DNA of 64,000 nt from Pseudoflavitalea sp. G-6-1-2. GTDB taxonomy: Bacteria > Bacteroidota > Bacteroidia > Chitinophagales > Chitinophagaceae. The notes beneath the pieces were generated by a model that saw only the letters and a program-made list of their open reading frames with translations, was not told the origin of the DNA and did not search any database. Position numbers and translations under genes: made by a program. The stretch covers positions 1,860,001 to 1,924,000 of the forward strand of contig NZ_JABBGB010000001.1 in the NCBI RefSeq assembly GCF_012927185.1, read 5' to 3'. Below, in pieces: positions 34,855 through 43,900 of this stretch. The stretch's first letter is position 1. Each line of letters begins with the position of its first letter.

Positions 34855-36105
34855 ATGGAACACAGTATCAGTCTGCTGTTTTACATCAGAAAATCAAAAA
34901 CAACAAAAGAAGGTCTCGCACCGGTTTATGTTCGTATTACCGTGAATGGTAACAGAATTGATCAGAGCTTACAGAAATTTGTTTTGGTTGCGCGTTGGGA
35001 TGCTGCCGCGGGGCGGGTGAAAGGCAACAACCCTGAAGCAAAAGAGCTGAATACCTTTCTCGATGCCATCAGAGCAAAGGCTCTGAAGATGGAGCGTGAA
35101 ATGGTGCAGGATGGTGTCTGCATCACACTTGAAAGTTTTCGCGAGAAATGGTTCGGTGTTCACGATCGACCGCGCATGTTGCTGGAAATATTTCAGGAAC
35201 ACAATAATCAGGTTACCGCCCTGATCGGAAAGGAATTTGCAAAAGCAACGCTCACCCGCTTCAATACTTCAAAGGACCATGTTAGCGCATTTTTGCAGTG
35301 GAAATATAAAATCCGCGATATTGACATCAACCGGCTCAATTTTGAATTTGTGAGTGATTATGAGTTTTGGTTGAGAACACAGAAAAATTGCGGACATAAT
35401 ACAACGCTGAAGTATATCGCAGATCTCCGAAAAGTCATCAACACCTGCATTCGCAAACGGTGGTTAGTTCGTGATCCCTTTATCGGCTTCAAAATGACCA
35501 GGCATGAGGTAGATAAGGATTTTCTCACCGATGAAGAACTGCAAACAATTTTCTCCAAAGACTTCGAGACAGATCGGTTGAACCAGGTGCGAGATGTTTT
35601 TATCTTTTCCTGCTTTACTGGTCTTGCTTATGCAGATGTGCAGAAATTGAAAAGAACGGAGGTTGCGCGCGGAATTGAAGGGGATTACTGGGTTTTCACA
35701 AAACGACAAAAAACGGAGACAGCTTCAAGAATTCCACTTTTGCCTGTTCCGCTGCAAATAATAGAAAAATACAAGGATCATCCTGCTTGTATCAATTCGG
35801 GTAAAATTCTTCCAATTCCCAGTAATCAGAAGATGAATGCGTATTTAAAAGAAATCGCCAACATCAGTAAAATCCATAAAAATCTCACTTTTCATATCGC
35901 CCGCCACACTTTTGCTACAACCGTTACTTTGAGCAACGGCGTTCCAATGGAGTCCGTCAGCAAAATGCTCGGCCATAAAAATCTTAAAACAACCCAACAC
36001 TACGCCAAGATCCTCGACAGAAAAGTAAGCGATGATATGAAGCTGCTGCGGGAAAAGTTTACCGCTAAAGAAAACCTGAATAAACAGTCAAAATCTATCG
36101 GTTAA
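34855..36105 (+). CDS. Tyrosine recombinase / integrase
   Basis: The 416-aa protein is a phage-type integrase of the Bacteroidota kind. It has an N-terminal arm-binding domain (SLLFYIRKSKTTKEGLAPVY), a SAM-like core-binding domain (about 100-210) and a C-terminal catalytic domain. Catalytic residues visible are the HxxR pair in FHIARHTFAT, His in MLGHKNLKTT and the nucleophile Tyr in TQHYAKI. The first catalytic Arg is replaced by Ala in CFTGLAYADV, a variation common in this integrase branch. Its position right behind the tRNA-Ser repeat marks it as the enzyme that integrates the island. It starts with ATG 34855 after an AGGAGG-like ribosome site (AAGGAGG at 34841-34847), which is rare in this genome. 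Confidence 0.95.
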   Translation: MEHSISLLFYIRKSKTTKEGLAPVYVRITVNGNRIDQSLQKFVLVARWDAAAGRVKGNNPEAKELNTFLDAIRAKALKMEREMVQDGVCITLESFREKWFGVHDRPRMLLEIFQEHNNQVTALIGKEFAKATLTRFNTSKDHVSAFLQWKYKIRDIDINRLNFEFVSDYEFWLRTQKNCGHNTTLKYIADLRKVINTCIRKRWLVRDPFIGFKMTRHEVDKDFLTDEELQTIFSKDFETDRLNQVRDVFIFSCFTGLAYADVQKLKRTEVARGIEGDYWVFTKRQKTETASRIPLLPVPLQIIEKYKDHPACINSGKILPIPSNQKMNAYLKEIANISKIHKNLTFHIARHTFATTVTLSNGVPMESVSKMLGHKNLKTTQHYAKILDRKVSDDMKLLREKFTAKENLNKQSKSIG

Positions 36106-36407
36106 ACAACCGGCTTCGCCGGTTTTTCATATGACCGTGCCTGTGTTTTGCACGGAGCAAGATGTATAGTTGTATACAACAACGGAATATTGCCTACCAT
36201 TTTTTAACTTCTAACAGCGACTAAAATGCGTAATATGTAAACTAAGGGGAGTAAGGCCTCAATAATCTGGTATACACCTGCATCAATGATACGAAATATA
36301 AAGAGCAGTCGGATATCCTATCCAAGACTCAATACGAAACAGATATCAGACTAATCCGGAAAATAATTTACGTTAAAAAAATACGGATCTATGTGTACGA
36401 TGAATCA

Positions 36408-36530
36408 ATGGATATATTGATTGAAGAGCTTTCTGCATTAAGAGGAGAGATAATGGTTATTCGCAAGAACATTAATCAATTGACCAGGATTTGCAATATT
36501 TCAGACACAGCAAAAACTATTTTTTGCTAG
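36408..36530 (+). pseudogene. Remnant of a MobC-like mobilisation gene
   Basis: In one frame the sequence reads MDILIEELSALRGEIMVIRK then NINQLTRICNISDTAKTIFC and stops at TAG 36528-36530. The pattern LR.EI..I..NINQLTR..N is the conserved C-terminal part of relaxosome accessory proteins (MobC/BfmC type). The same frame stays open upstream to about 36257 but has no start codon or recognisable N-terminal part. No relaxase gene follows. I read it as a decayed mobilisation gene. The rest of 36106-36626 holds nothing else I can support. Confidence 0.4.
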
Positions 36531-36626
36531 GAATGGATATAGAGAGTATTTGAGAATGGAAAGTAAAAATGATACGGCAATTAACTTAATTAGCATTCTT
36601 GGAAGAAAGTGGCTTTCCGGTGAGAA

Positions 36627-36854
36627 CTAAAGATTTTCAACTTTCTTATGAAAGTCGGATATGCTAATCTTAAAGTATTTGCAAAGCGCAGATAATGTAC
36701 TTACGGAAACGTTAGCCTTGGCTGTTTCGATACGGCCGATATGGATGTTTGTTTCATTATATACATCCTCTTGAGTGACATTTCTCTCTTCTCGTAATTC
36801 TTTAATTACGATTGCAATTTGTTTCAAAAACCTACTATCTCGAACCTGCTTCAT
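36627..36854 (-). CDS. Small XRE-family helix-turn-helix regulator
   Basis: The 75-aa protein is almost entirely one HTH_3 domain: VIKELREERNVTQEDVYNET, then HIGRIETAKANVSVSTLSAL and CKYFKISISDF. The ATG at 36852-36854 (MKQVRDSRF) is preferred over a TTG three codons upstream. It is divergent from the AAA ATPase gene with about 147 bp between, so it may control the cargo promoter. It lies on the island and shares its AT-rich composition. Confidence 0.85.
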   Translation of the reverse strand: MKQVRDSRFLKQIAIVIKELREERNVTQEDVYNETNIHIGRIETAKANVSVSTLSALCKYFKISISDFHKKVENL

Positions 36855-36987
36855 TAAAATCAAATGTTAAGTAATAAAATGCTATGCTTAATGGGAAAGC
36901 TGAAGGGAAATAAGCTAACATAATGCTTGAGTTTTACCATCTTTTGCTTTATATTACCGTTAGAGTGGTAATTTAAGGTTATTTGGC

Positions 36988-36995
36988 TAATTTTG
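36988..36995 (+). promoter_or_regulatory. -7 box of the AAA ATPase gene
   Basis: TAATTTTG fits TAnnTTTG and ends six bases before the ATG at 37002, so the transcript would have almost no leader. Confidence 0.4.
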
Positions 36996-37001
36996 CTTAT
37001 A

Positions 37002-38033
37002 ATGAGTCAATTTGATTATATAAAAGAGATAGCGAAATCTGGTCTTGAAAATGATCAGGAAAAGCTATTGTCAGTTCTCAATGACTTTATTGAATATTCA
37101 AAAAAAACCAAGAAAATTAATTTTGCGCTCCAGCTTCAGTCAATACTCAAGGAAGCAACTTTTGTGCAAAAAAGTAATACCCTGACAAAAGTTGGTTCGG
37201 ATAACTATTACAATAGAATAGATGAGAGAGAAGTTAGTGATCTTATTTTAGAGAAACTAACTTCTGATTATTCTTTTAGCAATCTTGTAGCGAGTCAAGA
37301 CACGAAATCTCAATTGGAACTCTTTGTGAAAGAACACGAGGCACATGAATTGCTAAAAAAATTTGATCTACCGATTGCAAATAAACTTCTTCTTTATGGG
37401 CCTTCAGGTTGCGGTAAGACACTCGCATCTTATGTAATTGCAGGAGAGCTAAAAAAGATGATGGTTGTTGTAAATCTTGGTGCAATCGTGTCATCTAAAT
37501 TAGGTGAGACCAGTAAGAATCTTGCAAAAATTTTCAGGAAAGCGGCATCAGAAAACTGTATTATTTTTATTGACGAGTTTGATTCGCTTGGAAAAGTAAG
37601 GGATTATGACCAAGATCATGGCGAGATGAAACGGGTTGTAAACACTATACTACAATTATTTGATTATCTACCTCAAAGTAGTATAGTCATAGCGGCTACT
37701 AATCAAAAAGACATGCTAGATGATGCATTATTGAGGAGATTTGATCTGAATGTAGGATTTGACCTGCCCGATGAAAGTCAAATTAGAGAGTTAATTGAAC
37801 TTACATTAAAAAATGATCAGTTTAGTTTTGATAAACCTCAAAGCCTTTCATCAATTATTAAATCTGCGATTGGGTTATCCTTTTATAGTGTACAGAAAAC
37901 GCTAGTTACGGCAATTAAGCATAGTCTTTTCAAGCATTTGTCGCTAAAAGCAGTACCGATGCAAACGTTAATTGATACCAAAATATGGAAGGAGCTTATT
38001 TTTAAAGAAAAGAAGTCTTTAAGTAAAAAATAG
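37002..38033 (+). CDS. AAA+ ATPase, IetA-like
   Basis: The 343-aa protein has a helical N-terminal part (1-100) and an AAA+ core of the FtsH/proteasome-like classic type: Walker A GPSGCGKT (133-140), Walker B CIIFIDEFDS (186-195), sensor-1 ATNQ (232-235) and arginine finger ALLRRFD (242-248). It is paired with a subtilisin-like protease gene on the opposite strand. An AAA ATPase plus subtilase is the composition of the IetAS system, described first as a plasmid-maintenance pair on an Agrobacterium Ti plasmid (IetS toxic, IetA protective) and later as an anti-phage system. ATG 37002 is chosen because a TTG at 36993 lies within the promoter box. The pairing is inference from neighbourhood. Confidence 0.85.
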   Translation: MSQFDYIKEIAKSGLENDQEKLLSVLNDFIEYSKKTKKINFALQLQSILKEATFVQKSNTLTKVGSDNYYNRIDEREVSDLILEKLTSDYSFSNLVASQDTKSQLELFVKEHEAHELLKKFDLPIANKLLLYGPSGCGKTLASYVIAGELKKMMVVVNLGAIVSSKLGETSKNLAKIFRKAASENCIIFIDEFDSLGKVRDYDQDHGEMKRVVNTILQLFDYLPQSSIVIAATNQKDMLDDALLRRFDLNVGFDLPDESQIRELIELTLKNDQFSFDKPQSLSSIIKSAIGLSFYSVQKTLVTAIKHSLFKHLSLKAVPMQTLIDTKIWKELIFKEKKSLSKK

Positions 38034-38036
38034 CTA

Positions 38037-40466
38037 CTATTCTACATCAAGTGTACCTTCTTGTTCGATGTTAACATCTCCAATATTTTCGACGTAATTA
38101 GTTAAGATCATTTCATTATAGAGCTTTCCTGTTAATTTTGATTCTTTCAAACTTTCCTCTATTGTAATGACAATCGAAAAAGGATGGTCTTTTTGATAAG
38201 GAATCTCTGTCCCTGGAATTAGCTGAGGATTGATTCTACATTGAACTGCTAACTTGAATATACCGTTTTCATTGATTAAGTCTTGTACATTAACTGGGAA
38301 AGTGATTTTTTGTGTATTACAGTATGGAATTGGTTTGCTAACGTGTCTGCCAGATTGCGTCCAACGTAAATTACTTTTTAAGAGTGATTTAATATTTTCA
38401 TCAGTAGCTTGTATTTCAGTTCCTGTTTGATTTTTGAAAAAGCAGAATGCTATATGAATTGGACAATAACCTAACTGATGATTTATTACAGGAGCAAAGC
38501 TGAAACATAGCGTCGCTGTAATTTTTAAAATTCCATTTTTTTTACCTAATCTGTCTTTCACCAAATATTCTGGAAAATGTAGAGGGAATAGTCTTAATGT
38601 CTCAGGCTTAATTTCTTCTTCCAGCAAAAAAGTGATAGAATCCTCATCAGAATACACACTTTTGACTTCATTCGTTAATCCATGACCAGCTATTTTGTTA
38701 ATCATTTTAGAAGTTGGAGTAGGAAATCTAATTGCATTTAAGGATGCACTATTTATGATGAGAGCTTTTATAGATTGTGATTTTATGTTAGGGTATGCTC
38801 TTTGAATTTGAGCAGCAATATTTGCTACTAGAGGAGTGGAGTAGCTAGTACCAACATGTGAAATAAATCCTTCTGTTTCATTTGCTGATAGAACTTCCAT
38901 AGATGCATTAGCACCACTTCCAATAAGTCCGCTTTTGCTAAACTCATAATCTCCTCCGCATTCTATTACGTCGGGCTTGAAATAATGCTTGTTGATTTTG
39001 TTAAAAGGGAATATTTTATGAAGATCTATATGGCTTTTTCGAGTATATAAAGTTGGAAATTCTTTAGATGATGAAATGCCGACAAAATGCCCTGCACGTA
39101 ATGAATCTGCTGCAGCCCCAATCGTAAGGTTATTCATTGATTCTGCTGGTGTGCAGATATTTGTGTCTTCATTTAAGAAATACCTAGGATCGTAGGTCGT
39201 ATTCGCAAAAGCAGCGTTATCATTATTTGCAGTACAAATGAGAACTAGACAATCATTTTCATGTGCAAAGGTATCCAATGCAAATGCATATGCAGAGTGG
39301 TCTTCATTATATTGTTTATGATGCTGGAAGCAAGTTGTTAAGACAAAGAGCTTAATTTCGGGGTATTCTTGTTTGGCTCTATGTAATAAAGCAAGTATAT
39401 CCTTTTGAGAAAGATAGCAAGTTGAGTTGTCTGAAATTTTCATAGAAAGTAAACGCGCATCACTAGAAATTTTACCTCGATATCTGGCAGAGTAGGCTTT
39501 TTTTCCTAAAGCAGCAAGCGCTGCTACAGCGGTCCCGTGGTTGACATTGTCCTCAAAAACATTGCTATTTGTAAGGTCATAAGTTTGGTCGTTTATCAAA
39601 ATATTTTTGAGTGGGGTCTTGTCACTTATGCCTGTATCTAATATCCCAATTATTGGGAGAGGTGTATTTACGTCGTTAATTGTAAATCCATAAGATCTTT
39701 CAGGTAAATTCAACTCACTCGGGCTTATTACCGCAGAAAGTGCTGATGTTACACTTAGGACGATATCGTAATTCTTGACAATTTCTTCTATTTGAGCCTG
39801 AGAAGGCGTAATGACTTCAATATGTTTGTCTTTAATTGAATACGAAAATGGAATATTTCTTTCGGTTAAATAATTTTCTAGCGCTAATAGAATAGGTTGG
39901 AAGTGAGAGTTTCCTAAAGGGAAGTCATCTACCAATCTAAGATTCATAAGCGAGCCAAGGTTTTGAAATTGAATAATATCTTCTGAAGTAAGCAACCTAA
40001 ACTCCTTAATATAGATTACAAGGGGTGAGTAATTTACCTCTCTTTTATTAAGCTCTTTATCAATAAAGTTCTCAATTTCTTGATAGAATTTATTAAATTT
40101 TTCTCTGTCGGTAATTGCGAATAGAACTTCGGTATTGAATTTTGAAAAGTTTACTCCTAATATTCCGAATTCATTAAACCATCTATTGTAGAACGCTGAT
40201 GTTACAAATTGTGAGAAGAATGTTATTTGTATATAATCAATATGGTGGGGTACATTAAGGGCTTCATTTCGCTCACCTTCTCTGCTCTGGATATCTGATC
40301 TAAAGCGATTTAGGAAGCTTTGAAAAGCCCTAGCCATTGGCCTATAATCTTTATCGTTGTTATCATCTCTTACTTCCTCGTCAGAAAAGCCATAATTGAA
40401 CTTTAACGTAATTGAACCTTCATTCTGCCTTGATGTGTTTAATTTCACATGAGGGAGTTTGGGCAT
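38037..40466 (-). CDS. Subtilisin-like serine protease (S8), IetS-like
   Basis: The 809-aa protein has an N-terminal domain of about 260 residues with no known family, then a peptidase S8 domain with a full triad: Asp277 (PIIGILDTGIS), His310 (NVNHGTAVAAL) and Ser541 (HVGTSYSTPLVA); Asn414 or 415 in CTANND is the oxyanion residue. A beta-rich C-terminal domain follows. No signal peptide is present, so it is a cytoplasmic protease, as expected for IetS. It ends in a double TAG three bases from the stop of the AAA ATPase gene. The opposite orientation differs from the same-strand order I know for this pair. The start is ATG 40464-40466. Confidence 0.88.
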   Translation of the reverse strand: MPKLPHVKLNTSRQNEGSITLKFNYGFSDEEVRDDNNDKDYRPMARAFQSFLNRFRSDIQSREGERNEALNVPHHIDYIQITFFSQFVTSAFYNRWFNEFGILGVNFSKFNTEVLFAITDREKFNKFYQEIENFIDKELNKREVNYSPLVIYIKEFRLLTSEDIIQFQNLGSLMNLRLVDDFPLGNSHFQPILLALENYLTERNIPFSYSIKDKHIEVITPSQAQIEEIVKNYDIVLSVTSALSAVISPSELNLPERSYGFTINDVNTPLPIIGILDTGISDKTPLKNILINDQTYDLTNSNVFEDNVNHGTAVAALAALGKKAYSARYRGKISSDARLLSMKISDNSTCYLSQKDILALLHRAKQEYPEIKLFVLTTCFQHHKQYNEDHSAYAFALDTFAHENDCLVLICTANNDNAAFANTTYDPRYFLNEDTNICTPAESMNNLTIGAAADSLRAGHFVGISSSKEFPTLYTRKSHIDLHKIFPFNKINKHYFKPDVIECGGDYEFSKSGLIGSGANASMEVLSANETEGFISHVGTSYSTPLVANIAAQIQRAYPNIKSQSIKALIINSASLNAIRFPTPTSKMINKIAGHGLTNEVKSVYSDEDSITFLLEEEIKPETLRLFPLHFPEYLVKDRLGKKNGILKITATLCFSFAPVINHQLGYCPIHIAFCFFKNQTGTEIQATDENIKSLLKSNLRWTQSGRHVSKPIPYCNTQKITFPVNVQDLINENGIFKLAVQCRINPQLIPGTEIPYQKDHPFSIVITIEESLKESKLTGKLYNEMILTNYVENIGDVNIEQEGTLDVE

Positions 40467-40802
40467 TCGATTTGAGTTTTGGTATGAATGATAACGAATA
40501 TATTATTTTTATTAATTTATTTGTCAAAGTTTTGAAGGACGAAATCCAAATTTCCTTTAAAAGATAAATTACGGAATTTGATTTACTTGTAACTTTCTTA
40601 TAACCAAATTAATGGAGCTGGAATGTGAAAATTGATCACTCAGATTATTAGGGCTATTAAATCACATAGCTTGGCTCTTTGATTATATACCCTATTTTTG
40701 TATGGTTTTTTTCCAAAAGCCCAGGTGTCAAATTCGGTGCACCAAATCATCTTACAGAACCTAACATATTGAAAATAACCGCGCTTAGGGACCAGGTTCA
40801 TT
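40467..40802. other. AT-rich right arm of the island
   Basis: No gene is seen. It carries the upstream region of the protease gene and the right subterminal motif GGTGTCAA-ATTC-GGTGCACC (40724-40743). A tRNA-like block ACCAGGTTCATT precedes the right attachment repeat, a diverged copy of the T-arm sequence. Confidence 0.6.
40724..40743 (+). repeat. Subterminal repeat, right copy
   Basis: This copy shares 15 of 20 positions with 34710-34729 and lies about 60 bp inside the right end. Confidence 0.45.
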
Positions 40803-40817
40803 TCCCTCCCTCACCGC
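40803..40817 (+). repeat. Right attachment repeat (attR)
   Basis: Exact copy of TCCCTCCCTCACCGC at 34593-34607. The preceding bases (ACCAGGTTCATT) still resemble the T-arm of the tRNA (ACCGAGGGTTCGAA). Confidence 0.85.
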
Positions 40818-40833
40818 ACTACGAACTCAAAAT

Positions 40834-40866
40834 AAAAAGCAGTGGTTTACTCAACCACTGCTTTTT
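40834..40866. terminator. Bidirectional terminator at the island's right flank
   Basis: AAAAAGCAGTGGTT and AACCACTGCTTTTT form a perfect 14-bp stem around TACTC. It serves the minus-strand surface protein gene now and probably ended the tRNA-Ser transcript before the island inserted. Confidence 0.9.
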
Positions 40867-40937
40867 ATTTTCAGCTACTCCGGCTGATGTAACCAAAGTC
40901 CTGAACTCCGGTTCACATCAGCCAGGCCGCCTTCAAT

Positions 40938-43900
40938 CTATTTTACCAACACATTTACTGTTGCTTTCTGCCCATTACTCAGCAATAATGTTATACTATA
41001 TATTCCTCCATTCATTGGCAGGATGATGGAAGTTACCGGCTGCACAGTGGTTATCTGCTGAACTATTGTACCATTCGATGCACTTATCATCAATCTTGCA
41101 CCGGCCAGGACAGATTGATCAAAATTGCACGTAACCTTTGCCGTACTCCCTCCTGCGCCCGGATTAGGAAATACTTTGATCCCCTCTTTTGCACTGTTAC
41201 TGCCATTTAAAGAAAGCGGACAAGTTTGAATAACATTCCCGTTCTTGTCGGTGGCAATGGTATAGTAAGTTCCGTTGAGCGCAGTTGTTTCGCTGTAATA
41301 ACCCATAGTGGCACCAGGCACTGCAGTGCCGTTTTTGTACCATTGCCATTGTGCAAAATTGTTATCGGTATTGTCGAACAGCAAAACATCATTCCAGTGC
41401 TGTCTTACTTTCGATGGCGACTGGTATGTAAACGTATTGATGGCAGGAGCTGCTGCAAAATGATTCTCATCTCCTGACTGCATTGCTGTAATCAAGGTGC
41501 TGCCTGCGTTTAGAGGCGTGAGTGTTGAACCGCTCACCGTAGCGATGCTGGCATTGCCTGTAGTATAGGTAACCGGTAGGCCGCTGCTGGCGGTTGCAGA
41601 TAGCGCTATAGAAACTGCACCATTGCAGCCGGTTATCAAACTCTGTGTCCAGGTAATGGTCTGAGACGCTTTGGTTATTGTGAGATTATTGCCGGTAAAT
41701 GAAATGTCATAATTGTTTCCGGCATTCAATGTACCCCGATTGATAAGATAAATGCCCACATTCTCTCCGGCAACTCTGCTGGCACCACCACTGAATATGC
41801 TTTGATTATCTCCGCTTGCATAACTGGTTACAGTGTAGGTAAAGGCAGGATCTGCTGTGCCATAGACTTTCGTTTGAGCATCGGCTACAATAACCAGTGC
41901 TGCTTTACTGATGGTTAAGCTGCCGGCTATGTAACTAATATCATAATTGCCAGACGACAATCCTCCGGGAACGATGGTATAGCTATTTGCATTGATTGCC
42001 CCCTGCGATGTACCGTTGTACGATAACGTGCCTGTTAATGCTGCCGCTGTTTCGTTGTTTACAAACCCGGAATAAGTAACGCCATTACCGCCATTATATG
42101 CCAAACCATCGTACACTTTAGATGCATCGTTGGCCTTAACAGCCAAAGCTGCTTTGCTGATAGTTAAGCTGCCATTTGTATAGCTGATAGCGTAATTGCC
42201 AGACGACAATCCCCCGGGTGTGATAACATAGTTGTTTACATTGGTAGCTCCCTGTGATGTACCATTGTATGTTACTGTACCATTCAGCACAGCTGCTGAT
42301 TCACCGTTTACAAAACCAGCATAGGTAACACCATTGCCACCACTGTATGCCACACCATCGTACACTTTAGCTGCATTGTTGGCTGTTATCATCAGGTTAG
42401 CTTTGCTGATCGTTAAAGATCCGCCGGCATAATTGATAGCATAATTGCCTGATGATAATCCTGCGGGAGTAATCACATAATTATTTACATCAACAGCTCC
42501 CTGTGATGTGCCTCCGTAAGTTAATGTCCCTGTTAACACAGCCGCAGTTTCGTTGTTCACAAAACCAGTATAGGACACTCCATTGCCACCACTATATGCC
42601 AGACCATCGTAAACTTTGGAGACATCGTTGGCCTTAACTGTCAAAATAGCTTTGCTGAGGTTTAAGACGCCATTCATAAAAGTGATATCATAGTTGTCTG
42701 ATGATAATCCCCCTGGTGTGATCAAATAAATGTTAGCGTTGATGGCTCCCTGTGATGTACCAGTATAAGATAACGTGCCTGTTAATGCTGCCGCTGTCTC
42801 ATTGTTTTTAAAGCCCGTATAGGTAACCCCGTTGCCGCCGCTAAATGGCAAACCGTCGTATACTTTGGATGCATTGTTGGCTCTGGCAAGTAGAGTAGCT
42901 TTGCTTATATTAACAGTAAAACTTTTGCTGGCCGAATAGTAACCTGCGCCACCTGCCTGACTTGCCGTAATGAGCACTACACCGGCTTTTAATATTTTTA
43001 TCTTCCACTTGTTACCGTCAGCCGCATCCTGATAAGGTTGGGCAATGGAATTATCTGCAGAGGAATACGACAAAGGCAGGTTTGAAGTAGTGGTAGCTCC
43101 GGGTTCAAAATCAGCATTGCCATATGACTTTACGTGGTGGGCTGCCGTAATTGTTTGTGTTTGCACTTCATAAGCCCCGATATCTATTATGCCTCCGGTG
43201 GAGTAATCCGTAACGCGGACTCCGCCTTCCAGATCTTTGGAACCTGCGCTCAATCCAGGGTGCAGACTATTGTTTCCTGTATTGATAAGCGGACTGTTCA
43301 ACCCCAGCTTATAATTCGCGTTGCTGAAAGGTGCACTGCTGTAAGAAGGAGCATTTGCAAACAATGGATCCACAGCCGGATCCAATATGTGTTTCGTTGC
43401 ATCAGCAGCCATTCCCTGAACGAGGCTGTATTGTACGTTAACTGTATTATCGCCATTACTTCCGGGAGAACTCCCTATCCCACTTGAATTGCCATGAATA
43501 ACACTATTATTAATTGTGATACTACAGCCATTATAAGCATGTATTCCTCCTCCATTGCTGGTTCTGTTGCCACTGATAACCACATTTGTTAAGATCATGG
43601 ATGTATGCCCAAGCCCTATCCCGGCTCCATAGTTGCCTCCAGCATTGCCGCTGATAATGGTATTGGTAATAGGAAAATCGACTGCTTCTGTTATGCATAC
43701 ACCTACGCCGTAATTATCAGCAAAATTTCCACTGATTATTAAGTTGGATAATGGCACCAGACTACCATTAAGGTATATGCCGCCTCCATTAAACAAATAA
43801 AAATCCTGCCCATTCACGGTTACATAACTACTGCCGCCGTTTGCAAAGCCTTTAGTTATGGTAAAACCATCCAGTAATGCTGTACCCATTGGTCCTGCCG

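Larger units (their letters stand above)
34593..40817 (+). mobile_element. tRNA-Ser integrated island carrying an AAA-ATPase/subtilase pair
   Basis: A 15-bp direct repeat of the tRNA 3' end (34593-34607, 40803-40817) bounds a stretch with a tyrosine integrase as first gene, a mobilisation remnant, an XRE regulator and two cargo genes. The cargo genes are visibly more AT-rich than the flanking chromosome. The tRNA is left intact because the element brings its own copy of the 3' end. The likely original tRNA terminator (40834-40866) lies just outside the right end. There are no conjugation genes, so it would need help to move between cells. Confidence 0.85.

Noticed and set aside
35620-35640. 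Integrase judged inactive because the first catalytic Arg is Ala
   Set aside because: Bacteroidota integrases of this branch commonly have the FTGLAY form, so it is not evidence of inactivity.
36531-36630. Short frame MESKNDTAINLISILG after the mobilisation remnant
   Set aside because: Only 24 codons, overlaps the XRE gene stop and resembles nothing I know.
40679-41026. 115-codon frame across the right attachment site
   Set aside because: It spans the repeat, the terminator stem and the 3' end of the MBG protein gene, so it is a chance frame.
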